A stretch of DNA of 64,000 nt from Paraburkholderia ultramafica (lineage in GTDB: Bacteria; Pseudomonadota; Gammaproteobacteria; Burkholderiales; Burkholderiaceae): the NCBI RefSeq assembly GCF_902859915.1, contig NZ_CADIKK010000039.1, forward strand, positions 1-64,000, given 5' to 3'. The notes beneath the pieces were generated by a model, which was not told the DNA's origin, searched no databases, and saw nothing but the letters and a program-made list of their open reading frames with translations. Position 1 is the stretch's first letter. The number at the start of each line of letters is the position of its first letter. Position numbers and translations under genes: made by a program. Positions 1 to 8,624 of this stretch are shown here, one piece after another.

Positions 1-210
1 GGCGTAGTGCACGTCACTGATTCGTTCGAAGCGCAGCAGCAGACGGCGAAATTTATCTTCCCAGGCGAACACGCGCTCAATGGTGCGAAAGCGCTCTTCA
101 AAGATCGCCGGATCGAAGCGTCGCTTACGACCGCGCTTTGGGTTTTTGCGTCCACGCCACCCATATGCAGCGATACTCAATGCGGCTTGGCTTTCACCAC
201 CACGCCACAT
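1..210 (-). pseudogene. IS5-family transposase, C-terminal fragment
   Basis: Read leftward, this open stretch encodes a 70-residue tail that runs off the window edge. It contains a basic GRKNPKRGRKRRFDP stretch followed by FEERFRTIERVFAWEDKF, the pattern around the last acidic residue of IS5-type DDE transposases. The recognisable part begins near base 157; the upstream codons fall in an inverted repeat and do not resemble the family. The N-terminal catalytic domain is absent, so this is a remnant or an element cut at this point. The part beyond base 1 is not visible. Confidence 0.6.
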
Positions 211-231
211 TGAGTATCGCTGCATATGGGT
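159..231. repeat. Perfect 24-bp inverted repeat with 25-bp spacer
   Basis: Bases 159-182 are the exact reverse complement of 208-231, around a spacer at 183-207. The left arm abuts the truncated IS5-type transposase. The arms contain ATGCAGCGATACTCAAT and its complement. A perfect hairpin of this length is unusual. It could be a fold-back duplication made when the element was broken, or the end of an unrecognised element. No T-tract follows, so a terminator role is not supported. Confidence 0.85.
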
Positions 232-874
232 TTCTGATGGCTCGGCGACTCAGGATGCGATCAGATGTACGCGATAAAAAACTTCTTCGAACGCGCGCTG
301 CCTGCCCTTCCCCCGGATTACATCCCACGGGGCAGTTCAGCGCGCGTCGTGTACGGGCAGTCGGAGAGAGTGAAAGCCAGCATTTCGAATGACCTTCGAA
401 TCAAGGCATACATTAATCGCAAACTCGCGGCCAACTACACTACGCAGTTTCGCGAAGACGCCGCGAAGTCTGCAATGAACGATGTCACCGATTATGTGGC
501 TTACCGCGCAGCGGCTTGCCGTATCGATCCACCATACTCGTTATCGTAAATCGGTGACGCGTCAACGCATAGCGCGAACGCCCTACCCAAATCTTTTCGA
601 CCGCGCGGAAAAACAAGTTGCCCTTTCATCACCGCTTCACCTAAGTGTGGGTACGTGATGGACGCATACAACGGATGAATTGATCAGTTGAATCGATAGT
701 AGTGTAGGTCCGGCCAGACTATGTGTAACCGAATAAATAGACAAGCGTCTGATCTGATGATACGTCTGACTCACATTAGGCCACAGCCTATTCGTCATGA
801 CAATGGCAAGTGGTGTGCGGCAAGAAGTCCAATTGAGACTACTTCATACGAGCAGTTTAATGACAAATCGAAAT
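232..874. other. Non-coding stretch between IS remnants
   Basis: No convincing gene was found here. The open frames (for example 265-549 on the plus strand) have no recognisable domain and no good ribosome binding site. The stretch lies between the IS5-type remnant and the IS200-like left end and is probably residual DNA between insertions. Confidence 0.5.
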
Positions 875-893
875 CCACGTCCTATGGGCGTGG
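875..893 (+). other. IS200-like left-end hairpin
   Basis: CCACGTCC (875-882), loop TAT, GGGCGTGG (886-893) form an imperfect stem-loop with one G-T pair, upstream of tnpA. In IS200/IS605 elements a hairpin here is the recognition structure for the single-strand HUH transposase. It shares its TAT loop with the reconstructed right-end hairpin. Confidence 0.5.
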
Positions 894-924
894 TCATCGC
901 CTAACTGGCTATGCCTGTTAGAGC

Positions 925-940
925 ACCTGCCCATGCAGGT
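925..940 (+). promoter_or_regulatory. Small hairpin before IS200 tnpA
   Basis: ACCTGC (925-930) pairs with GCAGGT (935-940) around a four-base loop, about 50 bases before the tnpA start. IS200 elements often carry leader structures that limit tnpA expression. That role is inferred here from position only. Confidence 0.35.
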
Positions 941-986
941 ACCTTTCTGTGTGTTGTCCCCACAACGCATAAAAATGAAAACAAGC

Positions 987-1448
987 ATGAGCAGGTTCAA
1001 GAGAGCATCGCATGTCATATGGCATTGTCAATACCACATTGTGTGGGTGCCGAAGTATCGGTTCCGTGTACTGCAAGGTCCGGTTGGCAAGCAGGTCTAC
1101 AAATGCGTGATGGTGTTTAGTCAGCAACTGGGCTGCGAGGTTGTAGAACTCAATGTGCAGCCGGACCATGTGCACCTTTTGGTGAGCATTCCGCCGAAGC
1201 TGTCGGTATCCGGATTGATGGGCGTCCTGAAAGGACGTACCGCCATACGAATTTTTGCGGCCTTTCCATTTTTGAAGAAGAAACCTTATTGGGGCAATCA
1301 TTTCTGGGCAAAGGGTTACTGCGTAGATTCGCTCGGTTTGAACAGCGAGATGATTCAAAAGTACGTTCGGTTCCAGGAGAAAGAAGAGATGCATCAAGAG
1401 CAGCTTCAGTTGGAACCGGGTAGAGGACCTTCTCAGAAGGGCCGCTAG
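987..1448 (+). CDS. tnpA: IS200-type Y1 transposase TnpA
   Basis: The 153-residue protein has the features of the single-domain HUH/Y1 transposases of the IS200/IS605 family. These include an N-terminal HCQYHIVWVPKYR strand, the metal-binding pair H61-V-H63 in PDHVHLL, and the putative nucleophile Y126 in IQKYVRFQEK. It would nick and rejoin single-stranded DNA at the element ends. I chose the ATG at 987 because the protein then begins where IS200 transposases usually do; ATG at 975 is an alternative. Neither has a strong ribosome binding site, which is common in IS200. The protein looks intact, but its right-end substrate hairpin is interrupted by another insertion. Confidence 0.85.
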   Translation: MSRFKRASHVIWHCQYHIVWVPKYRFRVLQGPVGKQVYKCVMVFSQQLGCEVVELNVQPDHVHLLVSIPPKLSVSGLMGVLKGRTAIRIFAAFPFLKKKPYWGNHFWAKGYCVDSLGLNSEMIQKYVRFQEKEEMHQEQLQLEPGRGPSQKGR

Positions 1449-1462
1449 GTATGCCCCCCTAT

Positions 1463-2992
1463 CTAAGGTTTCCCCACATCTCATGCGCAGCAGTTAGGTA
1501 GCGGCGCATGATTCGCTTGTAAACCGTGGCAGGCAATGTTAACTTCGCGCAAGTTCATTGACCGTGATGTACTGCATTGTCTGGCACCGATGACCTTGAC
1601 GATTGGGCGAGCGACGAGTTCGACGCGGCGGACTTGGGCGACGCGCGCCTGACGCAGCGACTCGTCGCGCTCGCGCGTCGACTGGCGCAGAGTCCGCAGT
1701 GCTCGTTTCCGCAGTCGCTCAACGGGCCCGAGCTTAAGGCGGCGTATCGCTTCTTCGATAATTCGCAGGTTGATACCGACGGGGTGTTGGGATCGCACAT
1801 CCTGCAAACGCTCGGCCGCATGCAGCAGGTTCCCGTCGTGCTGGCCGCTCAGGACACCACCGAATTCAATCTGGCGCATCTTCCCGCCACCGAAGGTCTG
1901 GGCTATGGCACCGGCAACAATCTGCGCGGATTCATGATGCACAGCCTGCTGGCCGTCACACCCGAGGGCTTGCCGCTGGGCATGCTGGGCCTGAAGACGT
2001 GGGTGCGTCCGCCCGAGGAATATGGCAAGACGAAGCAGCGCAAGCGGCGGCCGATCCAGGATAAGGAGAGCGTGAAATGGCTGGAGGGCATCGGGCATCT
2101 TGCGTCGCTGAAGGCACACTGTCCCGACACGCAGGTCGTCGGCGTGTGTGATCGTGAGGGCGATGTCTATGACGTGTTCGTGGCCGAGCGGCCCACTGGG
2201 GTCGACTGGCTGGTGCGCGCGTCCTGGAATCGCAGCGTCGCGCATCCGCAGAAGTATCTGTGGGAGACCCTTGCGGCAGCACCCGTGCTGGGCGAGACCG
2301 AGCTGCTGGTGCCGGCCAGAAGCGGAAAAACGTCTGCGCGTACGGCACGCCTGACGGTGCGCTGCATGCCGATACGGCTGCGCCCGCCCCGGGCTCGCCG
2401 CAACGAGAAGTTGCCGGATGTCGAAGTATTCGCGATCCATGCCCTGGAGACTGACGTTGCTGAAGGCATTGAGCCGATCGAATGGATGCTGCTGAGCTCG
2501 GTCCCGACCCACACGCGCGAAGAAGCACTTGAACACCTGGCATGGTACGCGCGCCGCTGGACCATCGAGTCGTGGCACCGGGTCCTGAAGAGCGGCTGCC
2601 GCGTCGAGGCGCGGCAATTCGGAAACCTCGATCGTTTCGTGAGGGCCACTGCGCTGTTTGCGGTGATCAGCTGGCGCATTCTCTATGCGACGCTGCTCGC
2701 CCGGCTGGACGGCGATCTGCCTTGTGAAGTGCTACTGCAACCGGTCGAATGGCGGGCGTTGTACTGTCGAATCCATGGCACGACCAGACTGCCCACAAAA
2801 ATCCCATCGCTGGCTCAGTTGGTGCTGTGGATCGCCAGGCTCGGCGGTCATCTGAATCGCAAGCATGATCGGCCCCCCGGACCGACCGTCATATGACGCG
2901 GCTTCCTCTCGCTGCATGAGATCACTGAGATGTACCGGATCTTTCGGCAAAACGAATAACCTGGCAACTCTTAAGAAGTGGGTAAACCCCAG
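1463..2992 (+). mobile_element. IS4-family (IS50-like) insertion sequence with 8-bp target duplication
   Basis: The left end CTAAGGTTTCCCCAC and the reverse complement of the right end, CTGGGGTTTACCCAC, agree at 12 of 15 positions. Similarity continues a little further inward. The directly repeated octamer CCCCCTAT flanks the element at 1455-1462 and 2993-3000, giving a target-site duplication. The element is about 1.53 kb and has one transposase gene. It interrupts the right-end hairpin of the IS200-like element. Confidence 0.8.
1577..2959 (+). pseudogene. IS4-family transposase with in-frame TGA near the C-terminus
   Basis: The frame encodes an IS50/Tn5-type DDE transposase. Visible parts are an N-terminal WASDEF..ADLGDARLTQRL region, QDTTEFNL with the first catalytic Asp, the second-Asp region VVGVCDREGDVYDVF, and a C-terminal YARRWTIESWHRVLKSGCRVE segment with the catalytic Glu. 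The frame stops at TGA 2894-2896. It reopens in the same frame for 20 more residues (GFLSLHEITEMYRIFRQNE) to TAA at 2957-2959. A single G-to-A change (TGG to TGA) would explain this. The start is TTG at 1577. The catalytic core is complete, so loss of activity is likely but not certain. Confidence 0.8.
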
Positions 2993-3007
2993 CCCCCTAT
3001 GGGGGGC

Positions 3008-3367
3008 TTAATGCGAAACCAGGTTCTACGAACGTGGTGATTCATTTCGAGAAATGCGGATTTCTCCGGATCTTGATGAATTTATTTTCGTCTGATGAAG
3101 TCATCTCAAACGCAACTAAATTGCCAGCGCAAGCGTTTAATGACGTGTCGTGATCGGACTGTACGATGGCGTCAGTATGCGCTATTGACAGCATTCAGAC
3201 GGCGGGTCGCCATGTTACGCTCAACGCGAATCCTTAGCGACAGTCACGAGATTTATCGAAATCGAAAAATCTCTCTCTGATAGAAAAGAAATAAGCATTG
3301 CAGTATTTCGCCAAGGTGCCAGCGCCGGCACCGTCCCCAAGGATGTCTGCGTCTTTAAGGAGATAGC
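3008..3367. other. Intergenic region upstream of the exopolysaccharide locus
   Basis: No gene was recognised. It holds the outer right end of the IS200-like element and then AT-richer DNA leading to a good Shine-Dalgarno (AAGGAGAT) just before the next gene. It must contain the promoter of the first glycan genes, or the insertion has separated them from it. No promoter could be assigned confidently. Confidence 0.4.
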
Positions 3368-4096
3368 ATGGTCGATTCCAACGCCGCCGCGGATCCGAAA
3401 CTGGAAGACGCGTGCCTCGACGTCACTTCAAAACAAGCCGTCTTGGATGAATCCAATCCAACAAACACGAATATCCTCCTCGCGTGGTGGGCAGACGTCG
3501 TGAAGAGAACCATGGACGTCTGCGGAGCTACCGTCCTGCTGGTTCTGCTATCTCCGGTACTACTCGTCATAGCGTTGATCGTGATGAGGGACCACGGAAA
3601 CGCTGTGTATGGACACCCGAGAATTGGCCGAGGAGGACGAACATTTCGTTGTCTGAAATTTCGCTCGATGGTCAAGAACTCAGATGAGGTTCTCGCCAAC
3701 CTGCTCGCAACCGATCCGAAAGCTCGCGAAGAATGGGACCGCGACTTCAAGCTTAAAAACGATATTCGTATTACACCGGTGGGACGCATCCTGCGGAAAA
3801 CGAGCCTCGATGAACTGCCTCAACTCTGGAACGTGTTGCGCGGAGATATGAGCCTGGTTGGCCCACGTCCTGTCGTGCAAAAGGAGCTTGCTCGGTATGG
3901 CCGCGATGTTCGCTACTACCTCGCGCTGAAGCCGGGTATGACGGGCTTGTGGCAAGTTAGTGGCCGCAATGACGTGGATTACCATACGCGAGTTTCACTC
4001 GACGTGAAATACGCGATGGACCGTTCGCTAGCATTCGACATCGTGATCCTCTTCAGGACGGTCAAGGTGGTGTTCGCGAAAGACGGGGCGTACTAG
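3368..4096 (+). CDS. Initiating undecaprenyl-phosphate sugar phosphotransferase (ExoY/WcaJ C-terminal type)
   Basis: The 242-residue protein matches the short ExoY-like form of the polyprenyl-phosphate hexose-1-phosphate transferases that load the first sugar onto the lipid carrier. One hydrophobic segment (about residues 52-73) anchors it in the inner membrane. Diagnostic motifs follow: CLKFRSM (95-101), DELPQLWNVLRGD (148-160), MSLVGPRP (161-168) and GLWQVSGR (193-200). The long N-terminal multi-TM domain of WcaJ/WbaP is absent. AAGGAGAT precedes the ATG. It is the first gene after the insertion sequences and probably starts synthesis of the repeat unit. Confidence 0.9.
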   Translation: MVDSNAAADPKLEDACLDVTSKQAVLDESNPTNTNILLAWWADVVKRTMDVCGATVLLVLLSPVLLVIALIVMRDHGNAVYGHPRIGRGGRTFRCLKFRSMVKNSDEVLANLLATDPKAREEWDRDFKLKNDIRITPVGRILRKTSLDELPQLWNVLRGDMSLVGPRPVVQKELARYGRDVRYYLALKPGMTGLWQVSGRNDVDYHTRVSLDVKYAMDRSLAFDIVILFRTVKVVFAKDGAY

Positions 4097-4198
4097 GTCG
4101 TCCGCATTAGCACGCGTCATTCATTGCATATCGCCGTAGTTATTTCGAGACATGGGCGATGTGTTCCGCTTTCCTTCCGGAATTGACGAGAAAATGTT

Positions 4199-5305
4199 AT
4201 GAGAGTGGTCCACGTAATCGAATCGACTGCTACCGGAACACTTGCAGTTGTAAGCACGCTAGCCACGCGTCTCGCCAAGGAAGGTCATGAAGTGTATGTG
4301 ATCTATTCCGAGAGAACTGAAACACCCAGGGACCTGCGTGCCCTGTTCCACCCGGACGTCGTCCTTCAGCATCTTCAGATGAAAGGGCCTTCGTTGACCC
4401 GCATACTGTTTGGATTGCGTCGGCAGCTTGTCGAATTGAAGCCGGATATCGTTCACTTGCACTCGTCGTTCGCAGGATTTCTCGGACGGGTGTCTACATT
4501 GTTTTGCTTGCCGTCAACAGCATTCCTGTATAGTCCGCATTGCATCTCTTTCGTTCGCAAAGACATCAGCCGTTTGAAGCGATATTGTTTCACCGGGCTG
4601 GAATTGCTGGCATGCATGAGGAGCTGCACATATGTCGGTTGCTCTGAAAGCGAGTGTGCGGCGATCCGCCGCTACCTTCGGCGCGACGCCGTGCTGGTCG
4701 AAAATGCGATTGACCGAGCTGTCGCAGTTCAAGGCGATACTCGTTCGGAGAAAATCCGCGTAAGAAATAAGAGAAGGATTGTGACGGTCGGCGGTATTCG
4801 TGTGCAAAAGAATCCCCGGCTATTCGCCGAGATTGCGCGTTCATTCAATCGGGACGACGCCGAGTTCGTATGGATCGGAGATGGCGACGCTGATTTCAAA
4901 AGAACGCTTGAGGATGCGGGCGTGCGGGTTACTGGGTGGCTCACGCGAGGCGAGGTGATCGACGCTGTGGCTCAAGCGGATATCTATCTGTCGACGGCGT
5001 CCTGGGAGGGCATGCCAATTTCACTAATCGAGGCAATGACGCTTGGTACGCCCGTGATCGCATCCGATTGTCCGGGAAACATCGACACCATTCGTCACGA
5101 CTCGACAGGCGTGATCTATCAGACAGCTCCGGAAGCGACGTTACTTATAAAGCGAATGATGGACGACGACGTATTTCGGGAAGGCTTATCGCGGCGCGCT
5201 CAGCAGGAAGCACGCAAGAGATTTAGCGAGGATCGCTTCTTTAACAACTTCGTGTTGCTCTATTCAGATCAGTTAAAAGACATTCGTCAGGGCGTCGTTT
5301 GCTGA
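4199..5305 (+). CDS. Glycosyltransferase, GT4-like (GT-B fold)
   Basis: The 368-residue protein has the layout of retaining GT4 enzymes. The N-terminal half contains HLHSSFAGFLGRV. The C-terminal half contains a nucleotide-sugar site with GGIRVQKNPRLFAEIA (about residue 198 on) and the E-x7-E element EGMPISLIEAM near residue 270. It most likely adds a sugar to the growing lipid-linked unit on the cytoplasmic face. It lies about 100 bases after the initiating transferase on the same strand and is probably co-transcribed. Donor and acceptor cannot be told from sequence. Confidence 0.85.
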   Translation: MRVVHVIESTATGTLAVVSTLATRLAKEGHEVYVIYSERTETPRDLRALFHPDVVLQHLQMKGPSLTRILFGLRRQLVELKPDIVHLHSSFAGFLGRVSTLFCLPSTAFLYSPHCISFVRKDISRLKRYCFTGLELLACMRSCTYVGCSESECAAIRRYLRRDAVLVENAIDRAVAVQGDTRSEKIRVRNKRRIVTVGGIRVQKNPRLFAEIARSFNRDDAEFVWIGDGDADFKRTLEDAGVRVTGWLTRGEVIDAVAQADIYLSTASWEGMPISLIEAMTLGTPVIASDCPGNIDTIRHDSTGVIYQTAPEATLLIKRMMDDDVFREGLSRRAQQEARKRFSEDRFFNNFVLLYSDQLKDIRQGVVC

Positions 5306-5393
5306 ACAAGTGATTGCGCGGCCGACGTCGTAAGCACACGGGCCGCGCACTCCCCTCCCCATGCCGACTTTCGTCGCGAGCGTTTGTTACGCG

Positions 5394-5423
5394 ATGGTTT
5401 GCGCTCATTCTCGCGCAAACCAT
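5394..5423. terminator. Hairpin between convergent genes
   Basis: ATGGTTTGCGC (5394-5404) pairs perfectly with GCGCAAACCAT (5413-5423) around an eight-base loop. It sits between the convergent ends at 5305 and 5434, as a bidirectional terminator would. No clear U-tract follows on either strand, so termination is inferred from position and stem strength. Confidence 0.45.
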
Positions 5424-5433
5424 TCGCCGCGCT

Positions 5434-6354
5434 TTAAACTCGCTCGAGATAACGCTCCACGCCCGAGGCGGCTATCACACTCGTCCATCGCAGATGCAGT
5501 AGCGTGGACGGATCATTCAACGGCACCATATCGCCGTGAAAATCGCACATGCTGGAAAACACGTTGGGGCCGGTCACTTTGCATTGAATTCCGAACGCGG
5601 CAGCGGCATTCAGATTCGAGGGCGAGTCGTTGCAGATGATTCTTTTACCGAGCGCGGCATACTCCAGAAGCTTGGTTGGAGTTTGCACGTTATAGGGGCG
5701 CTTATACGGTATGGTCGAAACAGCGATTTCGCAATTACGCACCACCGCGAGCGCATCGCGTTGGGACAGGCGTCCTGTAAATAAGATGCCGGGCGATTGG
5801 AGATATGCGTCCGAAATTTCCTTCTCGACGGGCCCGATCAGAACCAGGGTATCCAAGTCGCGCTTCGCGGCCAAAAAGTCCGCGATGAAGCCGACAAAGC
5901 CGCGCTCCCGCGTTATCTCTCCCAGATAGCAATACGTGCCAGAGGGCAGCGTCTGATTACGGTCAGCGTCCGTGGTGAAGATCCAGTCCGGCACACCCAT
6001 GGGCAGGAAAATGGTATCCACGCCGTCTTCGAAACCCATCAAAACGCGCATCGACTCATTCTGAAAGATTCTCAGGTCGGGCCGCGGATGAAATCTTTTT
6101 TTGATGCTGTCTTTCAGCGCGCTGTTACGCCCGACCGAAAGCGACCGGTAGTCGTGTATGACGAACTTGGCTATCGGGCTTATCGGGTAGAAACCCATGA
6201 TGCACCACAGAACATATCCCTCTGGATTTTTGACCTTCTTATACTCATGCAGGGTCCCCGATGACACTTGGCACCCGTTTTCAACGAAATACCTGGTATA
6301 GGCATCTATCTCAGGATAATTTGCTTTGCCGGGATGAAGAATGAATATTTGCAT
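5434..6354 (-). CDS. Glycosyltransferase-like protein, GT-B type (paralogue of 6453-7397)
   Basis: The 306-residue protein is a clear paralogue of its upstream neighbour. Shared blocks include an N-terminal HPGKANYPE, HDYRSLSVGR, LPMGVPDWIF, a CYLGEI strand and QTPTKLLEYAALGK. The C-terminal LLEYAALGK..ICNDSPSN region resembles the donor-binding lobe of GT4-like enzymes. The exact family is not recognised. It is transcribed leftward with its paralogue, about 98 bases downstream, and ends convergent with the GT4 gene. It probably transfers a sugar in exopolysaccharide assembly. No signal peptide or membrane segment is visible. Confidence 0.75.
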   Translation of the reverse strand: MQIFILHPGKANYPEIDAYTRYFVENGCQVSSGTLHEYKKVKNPEGYVLWCIMGFYPISPIAKFVIHDYRSLSVGRNSALKDSIKKRFHPRPDLRIFQNESMRVLMGFEDGVDTIFLPMGVPDWIFTTDADRNQTLPSGTYCYLGEITRERGFVGFIADFLAAKRDLDTLVLIGPVEKEISDAYLQSPGILFTGRLSQRDALAVVRNCEIAVSTIPYKRPYNVQTPTKLLEYAALGKRIICNDSPSNLNAAAAFGIQCKVTGPNVFSSMCDFHGDMVPLNDPSTLLHLRWTSVIAASGVERYLERV

Positions 6355-6452
6355 TCCATTGCCACCGTTCTATTATCGTTTGCGTCCGGGCCCGTTGCGC
6401 CTTCCCGGAGCGCGAATCCTACTTGTTGTAATGTCACATGCCACTGAATCGG

Positions 6453-7397
6453 TCAGGAAATGCTTAGCTTGATATCTTTCGGCAGGAAAGACGCAACATT
6501 CGATCGTTCTATTACCCGGTCCCATATCAGATTTGCGAAATCAGAACGACGGTTTGTTTTTGCCTCACGTATCGCATCCTCGTCGATTCCGTCAAAGATC
6601 CTCGCTGTCGTGATGACACTGTTGATACCCATCTCCTCGCAGCATCGAATATTCGACGGGGAATCGTTGCATAGAATCTTCTTGCCCAGCGCCGCATACT
6701 CGAGAAGCTTGGTTGGCGTCTGATAGCAGTGCGGCCGATGATACGGAAAGTAGCACACGGCAATCTCGGATTCGGCCACGTGCTTCAGCGCGTCACGTTG
6801 AGGCAGCGGGCCTGTAAAGATGAGATTTTCCGCGCTTGAAAATCTTTGGTAGATACGCGGGTCCGGCTTCCCCACCAGGAGAAGCGAAATCTTGCGGCTC
6901 GAAAATTGCGTGATGAATGCGTCCAGAACGCGGTCAAATCCCCGTTCAACGCTCATTTCGCCGATGTAGCAGAAGTCGGCTTTTTTCTCAGCCTGACCGC
7001 CTTCCTCGTGCACGTCGAATATCCAATTTGGTACGCCCATCGGCAGAATGACGCTAGGCACGCCTGGACCAAAGCCCATTATTTCCTGTTGCCGTTTGTT
7101 CTGAAAAATTCGCAGATCCGGCTGCGAGTTGAAAAATCTCTTCGCGAAGTCCTTCATGGCCGGCCAGCCGCCGACGGAGAGCGACCTGTAGTCATGGATG
7201 ACGAAATCGGACGCAAACCGATTCGGATAGAACCCCATGATTGCCCAGAGCAGGAAATCATCTTTCTTGTCGAGCTGCTTATATTCGCTCATTGCTCCAA
7301 CGGCCACGTCCACGCCACGCGCCTGAAAATAATTTTTATAGGCAGTAACTTCCGGATAATTGGCGTTGCCCGGATGCATGATGAAGATCTTACGCAT
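6453..7397 (-). CDS. Glycosyltransferase-like protein, GT-B type (paralogue of 5434-6354)
   Basis: The 314-residue protein begins HPGNANYPEVTAYKNYF and carries the same conserved blocks as the next gene: HDYRSLSVGG, LPMGVPNWIF, FCYIGEMSVERGF and QTPTKLLEYAALGKKILCND. The pair looks like a tandem duplication that has diverged substantially, so the two may use different donors or acceptors. The codons are AT-richer than in the downstream liv and ure regions, as in the rest of the polysaccharide locus. Function is inferred from the GT-B-like C-terminal half and the cluster context. Confidence 0.75.
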   Translation of the reverse strand: MRKIFIMHPGNANYPEVTAYKNYFQARGVDVAVGAMSEYKQLDKKDDFLLWAIMGFYPNRFASDFVIHDYRSLSVGGWPAMKDFAKRFFNSQPDLRIFQNKRQQEIMGFGPGVPSVILPMGVPNWIFDVHEEGGQAEKKADFCYIGEMSVERGFDRVLDAFITQFSSRKISLLLVGKPDPRIYQRFSSAENLIFTGPLPQRDALKHVAESEIAVCYFPYHRPHCYQTPTKLLEYAALGKKILCNDSPSNIRCCEEMGINSVITTARIFDGIDEDAIREAKTNRRSDFANLIWDRVIERSNVASFLPKDIKLSIS

Positions 7398-7712
7398 GTT
7401 GCCTCTTTGTCGACCAGGAAGATGAGGAACAATAAGGCCGCTCCTAATAAATCGTTTCGCGGATCATTGTCGCTACACAAGCGCAGCGAGCCCAGAAGGT
7501 GCGGGGCTGTTTGCTGTGTCAAGCGCCGGGTTCAGGCTATCCGGCACTCGTATTCTTACTAGCGGTATGTTCTCGCCGTAATGGGCAGCAGTCTGTTCGA
7601 TGTCGCTCGCAGAACGATCGGGCTTATAGCTTCGCATCGTCGCTTCGCTGTCTAGGCGACATTCCATAGTCGGGATCAGTCAGCGCCACTCCCGTGGAAA
7701 ACGCCGCTATCG
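7398..7712. other. Intergenic stretch between NodB-type and GT genes
   Basis: I see no gene here. The short open frames lack recognisable content. It separates two leftward genes and may contain a promoter for the downstream pair of glycosyltransferase-like genes. Confidence 0.4.
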
Positions 7713-8624
7713 TTACGCTCGATTCAATGACTGGGGTCTTGCGAAGAGGCGTGCCCCGAAGCGCCGAATCCGTCCCAGCCGCAAATAGCGCAGGACTAAT
7801 GTGAGGCCGGTGAGCTGCGCGGCAAACCATTGCGCCGAGGAATCATCTTCGATATCGAAAGCTTTGAGTCGAAACGGATCGCTGCCCTCGTCGTTCCAGC
7901 CAACGTCAGTCGTGCGTCCCGTTTTGTACCCAGCGGCTTTCAGCAGGGCAACCTCGCGCGAACCGTAAATTCCATACGGGTAGGCAAAATGCTCGCATGG
8001 TTTGCCGACAATTCGTTCGACCTCCACTTTGGACACGGCCATTTCCTCGAAGCACTCGTCTTCTTCACAGCGAGTCAACGTCGGATGAAAGCGCGTGTGA
8101 GACTGGAAGTCGACATATGGGCGCATCGCTTCGATCTGTGCGGCGCTAAGTCCACTGATTGTCGCCGCTTCGTCCAGACGATCCTGGCGGAAACCTCGTG
8201 CATCCAACTCAGCCAAGCGCTCATCGTTTTTCATACGGATGAGCCGCTTCACACCCGCATTTTTGGCGATAGGATGTAACCACCAATGCGTGCGTTCATG
8301 CGCAACGACACTACTGCAGATGTAAATAGTGGGTCGCACGCCGTATTTGATGAAAACGGGAAGCAGGTTTGCGTTGCGCACATGGCCATCGTCGAATGTA
8401 ACGGCGACGCGCGGACGACCATTTCCCCGCGAATTGGCCTGCGACAACGGGACGAACTCAACCTTGTCTTTGAGGTACTGAAAATGAGCGTCGAGTGTGG
8501 CGGGCGTAGGATCGTGATACAACAATATCGCGACGCGATCACGCCAAAACAAAGCTCGAACCACCGCCGGGGCGCCAGTGAAAAGTAGGGCGCGTGTCAA
8601 TATCTCGCGCATCAATGATTTCAT
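7713..8624 (-). CDS. Polysaccharide deacetylase-like protein (NodB fold, CE4)
   Basis: About 303 residues. The CE4/NodB signature is present: a VAILLYHDP strand, then TFDDGH with the catalytic-base and metal Asp residues, SHTRFHPTLT with the His-x-x-x-His metal pair, and a FAYPYG motif. Such enzymes remove N- or O-acetyl groups from polysaccharides or transform precursors. A hydrophobic N-terminal stretch (ILTRALLFTGAPAVVRALF) may anchor it weakly. I place the start at ATG 8624; TTG 8636 and ATG 8612 are alternatives. It faces the kinase gene divergently across a 405-bp region. Confidence 0.85.
   Translation of the reverse strand: MKSLMREILTRALLFTGAPAVVRALFWRDRVAILLYHDPTPATLDAHFQYLKDKVEFVPLSQANSRGNGRPRVAVTFDDGHVRNANLLPVFIKYGVRPTIYICSSVVAHERTHWWLHPIAKNAGVKRLIRMKNDERLAELDARGFRQDRLDEAATISGLSAAQIEAMRPYVDFQSHTRFHPTLTRCEEDECFEEMAVSKVEVERIVGKPCEHFAYPYGIYGSREVALLKAAGYKTGRTTDVGWNDEGSDPFRLKAFDIEDDSSAQWFAAQLTGLTLVLRYLRLGRIRRFGARLFARPQSLNRA

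Larger units (their letters stand above)
875..3007 (+). mobile_element. IS200-like element split by an IS4-family insertion
   Basis: The element is outlined by a left subterminal hairpin at 875-893, a tnpA gene at 987-1448 and a right hairpin now in two halves (1453-1462 and 3001-3007). Joining 1462 to 3001 restores GCCCCCC-TAT-GGGGGGC, a seven-bp stem with the same TAT loop as the left hairpin. IS200 elements carry subterminal hairpins instead of terminal inverted repeats, which fits. The exact outer cleavage sites were not determined. The IS4-type insertion at 1463-2992 interrupts the right end, so this copy should no longer be mobilisable as a unit. Confidence 0.65.

Noticed and set aside
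918..1484. Leftward frame across IS200 tnpA
   Set aside because: It is the complement of a transposase with clear HUH and Tyr motifs and shows no family features itself.
2894..2959. Frameshift in the IS4 transposase
   Set aside because: The tail after the stop is in the same frame, so a base substitution creating TGA explains it without an insertion or deletion.
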